Assembly (NCBI RefSeq): GCF_003367395.1
Contig: NZ_CP031417.1
Span: 4,923,501-4,987,500 of the forward strand
DNA: 64,000 nucleotides
Reading direction: 5' to 3'
DNA from: Pseudolabrys taiwanensis
Lineage (GTDB): Bacteria; Pseudomonadota; Alphaproteobacteria; Rhizobiales; Xanthobacteraceae
Of the stretch, positions 45,700-54,571 are shown in pieces (the first letter of the stretch is position 1; each line of letters opens with the position of its first letter). Both the position numbers and the translations under genes were made by a program. A model generated the notes under the pieces. That model made no database searches. It was given only the letters and a program-made list of their open reading frames with translations, and was not told the DNA's origin.

Positions 45700-46416
45700 A
45701 TGCTCCGTCGCCGCATTCGTTTGGCGGTTCAAAGCACGGCAATCGCTGTCAGCTTCGTTTTTCTCTTTGCCGTCGTCGCCTTCGCCCAGACCGATCGCCG
45801 CCAGAACGCGCCGGGGCAGTTCGATTTCTATGTGCTGTCTCTGTCGTGGTCACCGTCCTATTGCGAAGCCGCGCGCGAACGCTCGCCGGATCGCGCACCG
45901 GATCAACAATGCGCCGGGCGTCCGTATTCCTTCGTGGTGCACGGTCTGTGGCCGCAATACGAAAAGGGCTTTCCTTCGTATTGTCAGGTGCCGGCGCCGC
46001 GGCTCAATCGCAATATCGTCGGCAGCGCGCTTGAAATGATGCCGAGCCCGCGGCTCGTTTTTCACGAGTGGGATCGTCACGGCACCTGTTCGGGACTTTC
46101 GCCGAACGCGTATTTCGAAGCGATGCGCAAGGCGCGCGCGGTCGTGAAGATTCCCGAAGATTATCTCGCCCTGGCAAAGCCGATCACCGTCAATCCCGGC
46201 CAGGTCGTCGATGCTTTTCTCGAGGCCAACCCCGGGCTGACGCGCTCCAATATCGCGGTCGGTTGCGATCGTAAGCGGCTCACCGAGGTCCGCGTCTGCC
46301 TGACGCGCGAGTTCGGTTTTCGCGACTGCGGCGAGATCACGCGCCGCGCCTGTCGTCTGAACAAAGTGACGATGCCGGCGGTGCGCGGCGGTGCCGCCAA
46401 TGCCGCCGAGCCCTAA
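45700..46416 (+). CDS. Ribonuclease T2 family protein
   Basis: The 238-residue product is exported (signal about 1-30, AIAVSFVFLFAVVAFA) and has the two RNase T2 active-site segments: CAS I FVVHGLWPQY and CAS II HEWDRHGTCSG, both with their catalytic His residues. Cysteines are spread as in the family. It would degrade RNA in the periplasm or outside the cell for nutrient recovery. GGGGGAGG is the ribosome site. The start of the frame at 45628 is weaker. Confidence 0.92.
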   Translation: MLRRRIRLAVQSTAIAVSFVFLFAVVAFAQTDRRQNAPGQFDFYVLSLSWSPSYCEAARERSPDRAPDQQCAGRPYSFVVHGLWPQYEKGFPSYCQVPAPRLNRNIVGSALEMMPSPRLVFHEWDRHGTCSGLSPNAYFEAMRKARAVVKIPEDYLALAKPITVNPGQVVDAFLEANPGLTRSNIAVGCDRKRLTEVRVCLTREFGFRDCGEITRRACRLNKVTMPAVRGGAANAAEP

Positions 46417-46551
46417 AGCGCGCGATCGGATCCCTGGTTTCCGGCATCGGTAAACGGTGGCGTCGCCCCCGTTCGTCATTGGCGTGCGCGTTGTGGCATA
46501 AGCATTGCGCCGCTTCGCGCGGTTCAAGCTCTGTCTGACGCGGGTATTTGT

Positions 46552-47415
46552 GTGAACTATCGTCACGCCTTTCATGCCGGCAGCTTCGCCGATGTCTTCA
46601 AGCACGTGGTGCTCTGCCGTATTCTTCATCATCTGCGCGAGAAGCCGGCCGCCTTCCGCGTCCTCGATACGCATGCGGGCGCCGGCCTCTACGATCTGAC
46701 CGGCACGGAAGCGAGCCGTGGCGGCGAATGGCACGACGGCATCGAACCGCTGATGGCGGCGACCTTGCAGGAGAAGTTGGCCGAGCTGCTCGCGCCTTAT
46801 CTCGATGTGATCCGTGCGCTCAACGACAGCGACCGCCTCACCGCGTATCCCGGCTCGCCGGCGCTCGTGCGCGCCTGGCTGCGGCCGCAGGACCGGCTCA
46901 TTGCCTGCGAACTCGAGCCCAACGCCGCCCGATCTCTCGCCTATCACCTGCAGCGCGATCACCGCGTGAAGTGTTTGGAGATCGACGGATGGACCGCGTT
47001 GTCGGCCTATGTGCCGCCGAAGGAGCGGCGCGGTCTCGTGCTGGTCGATCCGCCGTTCGAGCGGGAGAGCGATTTCACCCGCTTGGTCCACGATTTTGCT
47101 GCGGCGCACCGCAAATGGGCGACCGGCATCTACGCGCTCTGGTACCCGATCAAAGGGCGGCCGGACGCCGATACCTTGGCTAAGCGATTGCGCCGGCTTG
47201 GGATTGGTAAGATTCTACGGGCCGAATTGATCGTTACACCGCTGAGCGATCCGACGCGCCTCAATGGCTCGGGCATGATCATCGTCAATCCGCCGTGGCG
47301 CCTGCACGAAGAGCTTACTTTCATGCTCCCGAAATTGGCCGGTATTTTAGGACGGCAAGGCAAGGGCAGCATCACCTTGGACTGGCTTGCCGGTGAAACG
47401 CCCGGCGGCCAATGA
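46552..47415 (+). CDS. rlmJ: 23S rRNA (adenine-2030-N6)-methyltransferase
   Basis: RlmJ methylates A2030 of 23S rRNA. The 287-residue protein begins MNYRHAFHAGSFADVFKHVV, the family hallmark, then VLDTHAGAGLYDLTG as the SAM motif, YPGSPALVRAWLRPQDRL, and VLVDPPFERESDF as the DPPF catalytic motif IV. The start is GTG 46552. It stands between the RNase T2 gene and the cold-shock gene and is probably separate. Confidence 0.95.
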   Translation: MNYRHAFHAGSFADVFKHVVLCRILHHLREKPAAFRVLDTHAGAGLYDLTGTEASRGGEWHDGIEPLMAATLQEKLAELLAPYLDVIRALNDSDRLTAYPGSPALVRAWLRPQDRLIACELEPNAARSLAYHLQRDHRVKCLEIDGWTALSAYVPPKERRGLVLVDPPFERESDFTRLVHDFAAAHRKWATGIYALWYPIKGRPDADTLAKRLRRLGIGKILRAELIVTPLSDPTRLNGSGMIIVNPPWRLHEELTFMLPKLAGILGRQGKGSITLDWLAGETPGGQ

Positions 47416-47605
47416 CATGTTGGCTCTTTCCACAGCGTCACAGTTGGTGTGTAGTTCCGCCATTGGCAGTGACGTTCCGCCTCCTTGCGGGGGCCGGCGG
47501 AGTTGACTGAGGCCTAGCGGCCGACGCTTTCCCCGACTGTGAATGTCCAGCCGAGCCGCCGTGCGTGGGGCCGGCGGCGGAGCAGAGGGGAGAGGAGTTT
47601 TCCCG

Positions 47606-47821
47606 ATGGCACAAGCAGGTGTCGTTAAGTTCTTCAACGGCGAACGTGGCTATGGCTTCATCAAACCGGACGATGGCGGACGCGACGTGTTCGTTCACAT
47701 CACCGCGGTCGAACAAGCCGGCCTCAAGAGCCTGAATGAAGGACAGCGGATCAGCTTCGACGTCGAGCCTGACAAGAAGGGCAAGGGTCCGAAGGCCGTC
47801 AATCTGGTCATCACCGGTTGA
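47606..47821 (+). CDS. Cold-shock domain protein (CspA family)
   Basis: The 71-residue product has the cold-shock domain with both RNA-binding motifs: VKFFNGERGYGFIKPDDGG (RNP1-like) and DVFVHITAVEQAG (RNP2-like). It acts as an RNA chaperone. The 190 bases between rlmJ and the ATG can fold (CCGCCTCCTTGCGG, GCCGGCGG), which is usual for cold-induced mRNA leaders, but this was not modelled. A strong terminator follows. Confidence 0.95.
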   Translation: MAQAGVVKFFNGERGYGFIKPDDGGRDVFVHITAVEQAGLKSLNEGQRISFDVEPDKKGKGPKAVNLVITG

Positions 47822-47831
47822 TCTGAACGCG

Positions 47832-47866
47832 ACGGGCGTGCGATTGAATTCGCACGCCCGTTTTCT
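47832..47866 (+). terminator. Terminator after the cold-shock gene
   Basis: ACGGGCGTGCG (47832-47842) pairs perfectly with CGCACGCCCGT (47851-47861), followed by a T-rich tail. Confidence 0.9.
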
Positions 47867-47929
47867 ATTTCGTACCGCGTGGCCGGCCGCGCGCCGCGCG
47901 CGTCATCTGCCAAGGCAGACATTTTTCAC

Positions 47930-48544
47930 ATGATGATCCTTCGCTCATCGCCTTCCTCGCCGTTCGCGCGCAAGGTGCGCATCGCCACGCGGCTGCTCGG
48001 CCTCGACAGTAACGTCGAAGAGACGCCGGTCGCGCTCGACGATCCGGCCGATAGCCTTCACGCGCAGAATCCGCTCGGCAAGATTCCGGCGCTCGTCGCC
48101 GAGGATGGCACTTGCTATTACGACTCGCGCGTCATCCTCGAGTATCTCGATCATCGCGCCGGCGGCGGCCGCATCGTGCCGCACGAGCCGAAAGCGCGCC
48201 TGGATGCCATGCGTCTGCAGGCTTTGTGCGATGGCATACTGGATGCGTGCATCTTGCAGGTTTATGAGGGCCGCTATCGTCCGGCGGAGATGAAAGTCGC
48301 GAGCTGGCTTGCGCGCCAGGCGGGCAAGGCCGAACGCGGCCTTGCCGCGTTGGAAGCGGCGCCGCCGTCGCTCGACGGCAAGACGTTGCCGCATGTCGGT
48401 CAGATCACGTTGGCTTGCGTGCTCGGGTATCGCGATCTGCGCTTCGATCCGGGCTGGCGCAAAGATCATCCGCGCCTGCACGCGTGGCACGATGCCTTCG
48501 CTGCGCAAGTGCCGGCTTTCGCCGCGACCAAACCCGAGGCGTGA
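47930..48544 (+). CDS. Glutathione S-transferase family protein
   Basis: The 204-residue product has a GST N-domain: MMILRSSPSSPFARKVRIAT, then NPLGKIPALVAEDG with the cis-Pro, and YYDSRVILEYLDHRAG. The C-domain is helical. Ser in SPSSPFARK is a possible catalytic residue. It is a member of the short hyphomicrobial GST group; substrate unknown. ATG 47930 or ATG 47933 may be the start. The gene faces the porin cluster with a shared terminator between. Confidence 0.87.
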   Translation: MMILRSSPSSPFARKVRIATRLLGLDSNVEETPVALDDPADSLHAQNPLGKIPALVAEDGTCYYDSRVILEYLDHRAGGGRIVPHEPKARLDAMRLQALCDGILDACILQVYEGRYRPAEMKVASWLARQAGKAERGLAALEAAPPSLDGKTLPHVGQITLACVLGYRDLRFDPGWRKDHPRLHAWHDAFAAQVPAFAATKPEA

Positions 48545-48566
48545 CCTCTTCGATACGCGCATGAGA

Positions 48567-48596
48567 AAGGCCCCGCTGCTTGCGCCGCGGGGCCTT
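48567..48596. terminator. Bidirectional terminator between GST and the first porin
   Basis: AAGGCCCCGC pairs with GCGGGGCCTT around a 10-base loop; A and T runs flank it on both sides. It serves both convergent genes. Confidence 0.85.
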
Positions 48597-48628
48597 CTTC
48601 TTGTTTCTTGTTTGACGCCTGTTATTGC

Positions 48629-49303
48629 TTAGAAGCGGTAGTTCAAACCCGCGCGCACGATATCGGTTTTGAAGTTCACGTTGGAGCCGAGCACGCTGCT
48701 GGTGCTGCCGAGATCGACGTGCAGATATTCGACCTTGGCCGTCCACGGTCCGGCGATCGCCGCTTCGATGCCGCCGCCGACCGTCCAGCCGGCCTTGGTT
48801 TCGTCCGACGAGCCGAGGCCCGCGACGTTTGTCTTGATGTTGCCGAGCGCGAGGCCGCCGGTGACGTAAGGCATCACGCGATCCCAAAGACCGGCGTAAC
48901 CGATGCGGCCTCTCACCGTGCTCAGCCAATCGTTGCGTGTTTCGCAGGAGGTGATGCCGCAGGCCGAGCTGCCGCGGATGTTGCTCCAGTCGATGTCGCC
49001 TTCGAGGCCGAGCACGAATTGGTTCGGCAGTTGCCAGTTATAGCCGACTGTCCCGCCGACCAGTCCACCCGACGGATTGATCGACCCGCTGGTGAAGGGG
49101 CCGGAGAAATCCGAATGGCCCCAGCCGCCGCCGCCGTTGATACCGACGTACAGGCCCGTCCAGTTATAGAGCGGGGGCGGCATGTAAGCCGGCCCTTTCA
49201 TCGGCATCGGTGCGCGCGACAAATCCGCAGCCGACGCCGATGCAACGCCGAGCGCAATAACACCAATGCTGGCGAGAAGAATCTTCTTCATCACGCACCT
49301 CAC
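48629..49303 (-). CDS. Outer-membrane beta-barrel protein (Omp25/31-like), paralog 1
   Basis: A 224-residue protein with signal peptide (MKKILLASIGVIALGVASAS, cut before ADLSR) and the barrel signature YNWTGLYVGINGGGGWGHSD, ending in LNYRF, the C-terminal aromatic residue that signals outer-membrane assembly. An eight-stranded barrel is expected. It is one of three tandem paralogs with separate terminators. Similar proteins are abundant in the outer membranes of hyphomicrobia and anchor to the peptidoglycan or bind haem in some species. Confidence 0.9.
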   Translation of the reverse strand: MRCVMKKILLASIGVIALGVASASAADLSRAPMPMKGPAYMPPPLYNWTGLYVGINGGGGWGHSDFSGPFTSGSINPSGGLVGGTVGYNWQLPNQFVLGLEGDIDWSNIRGSSACGITSCETRNDWLSTVRGRIGYAGLWDRVMPYVTGGLALGNIKTNVAGLGSSDETKAGWTVGGGIEAAIAGPWTAKVEYLHVDLGSTSSVLGSNVNFKTDIVRAGLNYRF

Positions 49304-49468
49304 CCGTTAGATCCGAATGTGTCCGGAACGAGCGCAGCACGTCTCGTCCCCCGATTGACAGACAAACGCTGTCATCAGGTCAACGTTCCTTCACAAACTC
49401 TCGATGGTGCCGTGCTTTGACGCGGAGGGCGCATTGAATATGTCGCCCGCGACCGCGCGCCAAAAGCA

Positions 49469-49498
49469 AAGGCCCCGGAACTTCCGTTCCGGGGCCTT
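49469..49498 (-). terminator. Terminator after porin paralog 2
   Basis: AAGGCCCCGGAA and TTCCGGGGCCTT are perfect 12-base arms. Placed 29 bases after the stop of the gene at 49528. Confidence 0.9.
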
Positions 49499-49527
49499 CA
49501 CAAACGCTACGCTACGTTACGGGTCGA

Positions 49528-50205
49528 TTAGAAGCGATAGTTGATACCGCCGCGCACCAGGCTGGTGCGGAAATCGACATCGGCGCCGCCGAGGCAGGTG
49601 TCGCAGCTGCCCTTGCCGAGGTCGGCGTAGAGGTACTCGACCTTGGCCGTCCACGGACCGGCGATCGCGAACTCGACACCGCCGCCCAGCGTCCAGCCGG
49701 CGTTGGTCTTCGTGGTCGAGCCGGCGCCGCCAAGGTTGGCCTTGATGTCGCCGACGGCGAGACCGCCGGTGATGTACGGCATGAAGCGGTCGAACGCGTA
49801 ACCGATACGGCCGCGCACGGTGCCCATCCAGTCGTTCTTCGTTTCGCAGGAGCCGGCGCAGACAGCAGCGTTGGTGCTGCCGCGGATGCTGGCCCAGTCG
49901 AGGTCGCCCTCGAGACCGAACACGAAGTTGTTGGGCATCTGCCAGTTGTAGCCGATGGTGCCGCCGACCACGCCGCCGTCGACGTTGAAGTCGCCGGTGT
50001 TACCGACCGGACCCGACCACTTCGAACGGCCCCAGGCGCCACCGCCGTTGATGCCGAGGTAGAAGCCGGTCCAATTGTAAACCGGCGCATACATCGGCGC
50101 CTTGGCCGGCATTACCTCGCGACGCGGGAGATCGGCCGCATTCGCCGCACCCATCATCGACACCATGGCGAGTGCACCGATGCCCGCCCAAATCACGCGC
50201 TTCAT
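49528..50205 (-). CDS. Outer-membrane beta-barrel protein (Omp25/31-like), paralog 2
   Basis: The 225-residue product has a signal peptide (MKRVIWAGIGALAMVSMMGA, cut after ANA), then YNWTGFYLGINGGGAWGRSK and the same scaffold as paralog 1: WQMPNNFVFGLEGDLDWASI, GTVRGRIGYA and a final INYRF. It differs by a pair of Cys in a loop (GKGSCDTCLGG), a likely surface disulfide. Closer to paralog 1 than to 3. Confidence 0.92.
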   Translation of the reverse strand: MKRVIWAGIGALAMVSMMGAANAADLPRREVMPAKAPMYAPVYNWTGFYLGINGGGAWGRSKWSGPVGNTGDFNVDGGVVGGTIGYNWQMPNNFVFGLEGDLDWASIRGSTNAAVCAGSCETKNDWMGTVRGRIGYAFDRFMPYITGGLAVGDIKANLGGAGSTTKTNAGWTLGGGVEFAIAGPWTAKVEYLYADLGKGSCDTCLGGADVDFRTSLVRGGINYRF

Positions 50206-50448
50206 TTACGAACCTCCAAAACGGGCCCCCAGCCCAAATTCCATGCGCGCAAAGTATTCAATTTCGGATTTGCGTCTAGTGCGTAAAAGCCACAGCGAAC
50301 AACTCGTCATGGATGGTATCGACGCAATTGCGGCATGCATTCGCCACGTTATTGCCTTGATCTATACTGATTTCGTCATCTTCTTGACGGTCATGATTAC
50401 TAGGTACTTAAGTCGCGTGGGCCGGCGGCTTTGCGGCGCGCCAAAGCG

Positions 50449-50478
50449 AAAAACCCCGGGCCATGGCTCGGGGTTTTT
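50449..50478 (-). terminator. Terminator after porin paralog 3
   Basis: AAAAACCCCG pairs with CGGGGTTTTT; the minus-strand transcript ends in T5. Stands 21 bases after the stop of the gene at 50499. Confidence 0.92.
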
Positions 50479-50498
50479 GTTCGCGACGTGCGCGCGGA

Positions 50499-51119
50499 TC
50501 AGAAGTGGTAGTTCACGCCGACGCGAAACACGCTCGACTGAAACGCGTTGTCGGTGTTGGTGATCGAGTAGTGCCGCTGGCCGAGATCCATATAGAGATA
50601 CTCGACCTTGGCGGACCAGTTCTGCGTCAGGCCCACTTCGGCGCCGAGGCCGAGGGTCCAGCCGAGCTGTGTTTTGTTCTCGCTCAAGTTGCCGTTTTCG
50701 GACTTGACGTTACCGTAAGCGAGACCGCCGGTGACGTACGGCATGATGTTGTTGAACGAATAGCCGATACGGCCGCGCAGGGTTCCGAACCACGGATTCG
50801 AGAACTTGTACGGCGCGAAGGTGTCGTCGGCGCCCGAAAGCTGAAGGTCGGTCTCGGCGCCGAACACGAACTGGCCGTTCTGCCAGTTGTAACCGGCCTG
50901 TACGCCACCGGCGACGCCGCTCGGATTGATGCTGCTGTTGGTGACCTTGCCCCACTGATAGCCAATGTTGCCGCCCACGTAGAAGCCGGCCCAGTTGTAA
51001 ACCATCGGCGTCGGCGCGTAGTACGGGCTGCCGCCGCCGCGCGGGAAATCCGCCGCGGTCGCGACGCCCGTTGCGCCGGCCAGCAGGAGGGCAGCGAGCG
51101 CCCGGATGGAATTCTTCAT
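50499..51119 (-). CDS. Outer-membrane beta-barrel protein (Omp25/31-like), paralog 3
   Basis: From ATG 51119 the 206-residue product has a signal peptide (MKNSIRALAALLLAGATGVA, cut after TAA), then MVYNWAGFYVGGNIGYQWGK, GTLRGRIGYSFNNIMPYVTG and WSAKVEYLYMDLGQ, ending in VNYHF. It is the most divergent of the three paralogs. The ATG 51131 gives four extra residues and is less likely because AGGG is nearer the second. Confidence 0.92.
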   Translation of the reverse strand: MKNSIRALAALLLAGATGVATAADFPRGGGSPYYAPTPMVYNWAGFYVGGNIGYQWGKVTNSSINPSGVAGGVQAGYNWQNGQFVFGAETDLQLSGADDTFAPYKFSNPWFGTLRGRIGYSFNNIMPYVTGGLAYGNVKSENGNLSENKTQLGWTLGLGAEVGLTQNWSAKVEYLYMDLGQRHYSITNTDNAFQSSVFRVGVNYHF

Positions 51120-51392
51120 GAGAGCCTCCACACACTTTCCGTGGCGCGTAAAGCGCCGCGGTTACACGTCTTTCAGTGCCCGACGCGGGCGCGGAAAGAG
51201 CCAAATTCGCGGAGGATTTATCGAGCCTTTTAAGTTAAACGGTTATGAATCGCTAAGCATCAGCGATTGTTATCCCTAAAGAACTGTTAGAGGCCGGCGT
51301 TTCTACAGCCGTTCTATTTACCACATCTCGTGAGCTTCCATTTACCATGAGAGATGACAGCCGCGGGGCCGACCGCGTATGACTGTCGCCTC

Positions 51393-52163
51393 ATGACGAA
51401 CGACAACAGCGAATTGGTACGCGGCGCGGCGCTGATCACGGGCGGGGGACGCCGCATCGGCGCCGCGATCGCGCGCACCCTGGCCGGCGCGGGATACGCC
51501 GTGGTGCTGCATGCGCGGCACTCGCGCGCGGAGGCCGAGCAACTCGCCGGCGAAATCGCGCAGGCGGGCGGCAAGGCGCACGTGATGCTCGGGGATCTCG
51601 CCGATGCCGCGGCTGTGGAGGAACTCGTGCCGGCCGCGGCGGCGGTGTTCGGGCCGCTCACGCTCCTCGTCAACAGCGCCAGCGAGTTCGAGCAGGACGA
51701 TATCGCGACGCTCACACGCGCGGGCTTCGATCGCGCGATGGCGGTGAACCTGGCTGCGCCGTTGTTCCTGGCGCAGGCCTTTGCGGCGCAGGCGCCGGCG
51801 GGATCGTCGGTCGTCAACGTGCTCGATCAGCGCGTGCTCAAGCCGACGCCGCTCTTCTTTTCCTACACGCTGAGCAAGAACGCGCTTTACACAGCGACCG
51901 CCACCTTGGCGCAGGCGCTGGCGCCGAAGCTGCGCGTCAACGCGGTGGCGCCGGGCCCGACATTGCCGAGCCCGCGTCAGCGTCCGGAGGATTTCGCCGC
52001 GCAGGCCGCAAGCCTGCCGCTCGAGCACGGGCCGACGCCGCAGGACATTGCCGCGGCTGTGCTCTATCTCGCCGGTGCCGACAGCGTCACCGGCGTCACC
52101 ATCCCGGTCGACGGCGGCCAGCATCTCGCCTGGCGCACCGCCGACAGCGAAGTCGCCGAGTAA
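51393..52163 (+). CDS. SDR family oxidoreductase (FolM-like)
   Basis: A 256-residue short-chain dehydrogenase: cofactor motif [32 protein letters not shown], an active-site segment with Tyr and Lys in [20 protein letters not shown] and [12 protein letters not shown]. The TGGGRRIG form with Arg-Arg and the order before uvrC fit pteridine reductase/dihydromonapterin reductase (FolM) in this order of bacteria. No proof of substrate. uvrC starts 17 bases after the stop. Confidence 0.85.
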   Translation: MTNDNSELVRGAALITGGGRRIGAAIARTLAGAGYAVVLHARHSRAEAEQLAGEIAQAGGKAHVMLGDLADAAAVEELVPAAAAVFGPLTLLVNSASEFEQDDIATLTRAGFDRAMAVNLAAPLFLAQAFAAQAPAGSSVVNVLDQRVLKPTPLFFSYTLSKNALYTATATLAQALAPKLRVNAVAPGPTLPSPRQRPEDFAAQAASLPLEHGPTPQDIAAAVLYLAGADSVTGVTIPVDGGQHLAWRTADSEVAE

Positions 52164-52179
52164 TCCCTATCTATCGGCC

Positions 52180-54366
52180 ATGAACGGCAAACGAGACATC
52201 GACACCGCGAGCGAGGACCTCCGCGAGGAGGAAGACGAGCAGACGCTGCCCGAGCTCGAGCTCACCGACGCGCCGGCCGGCACGCTCGCCGCCGGGCGCG
52301 CTGCGATCGCGCGCGCCGTCAAGCATGCGCCGTCATCGCCCGGCGTCTATCGCATGATCGACGAAAAGGGCGATGTGCTTTACGTCGGCAAGGCCAAGAA
52401 CATCAAGAAGCGGGTGACGAACTACACCCGCCCGGTCGCCTACGACGCCCGCATCGCGCGCATGATTTCGGGCACGGTGTCGATGGAGTTCATCACCACC
52501 AAGACCGAAACCGAGGCGCTGCTGCTCGAGGCGAACCTCATCAAGCGCCTGCGCCCGCGGTTCAACGTGCTCCTGCGCGACGACAAGTCGTTCCCTTACA
52601 TCCTGATCACGTCCGATCACTGGGCGCCGCAGATCCTCAAGCATCGCGGCGCGCGCACGCGGCCCGGTCATTACTATGGCCCGTTCGCCAATGCCGGCGC
52701 GGTCAACCGCACCATCAATGCGTTGCAGCGCGCGTTCCTGTTGCGCTCCTGCTCGGACAGTTTCTTCGAGAGCCGTACGCGGCCATGCCTGCTGCATCAG
52801 ATCAAGCGTTGCTCGGCGCCGTGCACCCGCGAGATTGATTTCGCCGGTTACACCGAGCTGGTGCGCGAGGCCAACGAGTTTCTGTCCGGCCACAGCCGGA
52901 CGGTGCAGAAGGAACTGGCGCAGGCGATGGACAAGGCGTCCGAAGCGCTCGACTTCGAGCACGCGGCGATCTTTCGCGATCGCCTCGCCGCTTTGTCCGC
53001 CGTGCAGTCGCATCAGGGCATCAACCCGCGCAGTGTGGAGGAGGCGGATGTCTTCGCTGTGCACCAGGCGGGCGGTTACAACTGCATCGAGGTCTTCTTC
53101 TTCCGCACCGGACAGAACTGGGGCAACCGCGCTTACTTCCCCAAGGCCGATCGGGCATTGGCGGAAGGCGAAGTGCTCAGTGCCTTCATGGCGCAGTTCT
53201 ACGACGACAAGCCGCCGCCGCGGCTGGTGCTCGTCTCGCACGATTTCGACGAACGTGAGCTGATGGCCGACGCGCTGACGACCAAGGCCGGGCGCAAGGT
53301 CGAGGTGAGCGTCCCGCAGCGCGGCGAGCGCAAGGAGTTGGTGCAGCACGCGCTCGCCAATGCGCGCGAAGCCTTGGCGCGTAAGCTCGCCGATACCTCG
53401 TCGCAGCAGAAATTGCTGAAAGGGCTGGCGGAGACCTTCGGTTTGCCGCGTGAGCCGCGCCGGATCGAGGTCTACGACAACAGCCACATCGCCGGCACCA
53501 ATGCGGTCGGCGGCATGGTCGTCGCGGGGCCCGAGGGCTTCCGCAAGAACCAGTACCGCAAGTTCAACATCCGCTCGACCGACCTCACGCCGGGCGACGA
53601 CTACGGCATGATGCGCGAGGTGTTGCAGCGGCGGTTCAAGCGGCTGCTGGATGAAGCGCCGCGGGCAAAGGGCGCTGAGCAACCCTCTCCCCTTGCGGGA
53701 GAGGGGGGCGAGCCGCCAACGGGTCCGCGCGAAGCGCGGCCCGATGATAAACTCCGCGGCGAGCCGGGTGAGGGGTCTGCGTTCGTTATTGGCACCGACC
53801 CCTCACCCGCCCTCGCTTCGCTCGGCCACCCTCTCCCGCAAGGGGAGAGGGAAAGAGAGCAAGTGGCACCCGATGATCACATTGAGAGCGACGAGCGTGA
53901 CGAATCCCCCTGGCCCGATCTCGTGCTCATCGACGGGGGGCAAGGACAGCTCAAGGCTGCCGTCGACACGTTGACCGAGATGGGCATCACCGATGTGCCG
54001 CTGGTGTCGATCGCCAAGGGTATGGACCGCGAAGCCGGCCGCGAAACCTTCTTCATGCCGGGCAGGGCGCCGTTCAAGCTGCCGCCGCGCGATCCGCTGC
54101 TCTATTACATCGAGCGGCTGCGCGACGAGGCGCACCGCTTCGCCATCGGCTCCCACCGCGCCCGCCGTAAGAAGGACATCCGCGAGGCTGGTTTGCAGGA
54201 GATCCCGGGGATCGGCCCCACGCGCAAGCGCGCGCTGCTTCGGCATTTCGGCACGGTGAAAGCGATCGAACGCGCATCGCTGCCAGACCTCGCCAACGTG
54301 CCCGGAATTAATGCGGAGACGGCGCGGAAGATATATGAGTTCTTCCACGAGCAGGGCGCCCGCTGA
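52180..54366 (+). CDS. uvrC: UvrABC excision nuclease subunit C, with a repeat-derived insert
   Basis: UvrC makes both incisions in nucleotide excision repair. The 728-residue protein has the GIY-YIG domain ([20 protein letters not shown]), UVR domain ([20 protein letters not shown]), the RNase H-like nuclease domain ([20 protein letters not shown] ... [20 protein letters not shown] ... [20 protein letters not shown]) and the C-terminal helix-hairpin-helix ([20 protein letters not shown]). It is longer than the usual ~610-680 residues because residues about 502-557 are encoded by an inserted repeat. Start ATG 52180. Confidence 0.96.
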   Translation: MNGKRDIDTASEDLREEEDEQTLPELELTDAPAGTLAAGRAAIARAVKHAPSSPGVYRMIDEKGDVLYVGKAKNIKKRVTNYTRPVAYDARIARMISGTVSMEFITTKTETEALLLEANLIKRLRPRFNVLLRDDKSFPYILITSDHWAPQILKHRGARTRPGHYYGPFANAGAVNRTINALQRAFLLRSCSDSFFESRTRPCLLHQIKRCSAPCTREIDFAGYTELVREANEFLSGHSRTVQKELAQAMDKASEALDFEHAAIFRDRLAALSAVQSHQGINPRSVEEADVFAVHQAGGYNCIEVFFFRTGQNWGNRAYFPKADRALAEGEVLSAFMAQFYDDKPPPRLVLVSHDFDERELMADALTTKAGRKVEVSVPQRGERKELVQHALANAREALARKLADTSSQQKLLKGLAETFGLPREPRRIEVYDNSHIAGTNAVGGMVVAGPEGFRKNQYRKFNIRSTDLTPGDDYGMMREVLQRRFKRLLDEAPRAKGAEQPSPLAGEGGEPPTGPREARPDDKLRGEPGEGSAFVIGTDPSPALASLGHPLPQGEREREQVAPDDHIESDERDESPWPDLVLIDGGQGQLKAAVDTLTEMGITDVPLVSIAKGMDREAGRETFFMPGRAPFKLPPRDPLLYYIERLRDEAHRFAIGSHRARRKKDIREAGLQEIPGIGPTRKRALLRHFGTVKAIERASLPDLANVPGINAETARKIYEFFHEQGAR
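53683..53851. repeat. Palindromic repeat inserted in-frame inside uvrC
   Basis: The 169-base element starts with CCCTCTCCCCTTGCGGGAGA and ends with CCGCAAGGGGAGAGGG; the outer 23 bases at each end are perfect inverted repeats of each other, and each also folds on itself. Translated, it gives a Gly/Pro/Glu/Arg-rich linker (SPLAGEGG ... [10 protein letters not shown]). Related CCCTCACC/GGGGAGAGGG segments are intergenic near 56.46 kb. The frame stays open, so the length plus flanking changes are compatible with translation. Confidence 0.9.
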
Positions 54367-54373
54367 CCTCGAT

Positions 54374-54541
54374 CCGGCGTCCTGAGGCGCGAGCGTGCGC
54401 AGCGCGCGCGCCATCGCAAGTCGGTTGTCGCCGACTTGCGCACTTAAACTCCATCTCGGGTAAACCGGAGATGGAAGGATGACGGGGCATGGTCGGGGCC
54501 CTCGTCCTTCGAGCCTCGCCTACGGCGAGCGTCTCGGGTGA
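54374..54541. repeat. Intergenic palindromic repeats downstream of uvrC
   Basis: The segment has GGCGTCCTGAGGCGCGAGCG near its left end and CGTCCTTCGAGCCTCGCC near its right end, with an inner ACTCCATCTCGGG and ACCGGAGATGGAAGG pairing. This is another member of the CATCCTGAGG...CTCGAAGGATG type. Confidence 0.55.
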
Positions 54542-54571
54542 CGGGACAGATTCAGAGACTAGGGGTAGGAA

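Noticed and set aside
47416..47605. Riboswitch or thermosensor in the cold-shock leader
   Set aside because: Only GC-rich hairpins are visible; no conserved riboswitch pattern could be matched by eye, so it is mentioned but not called.
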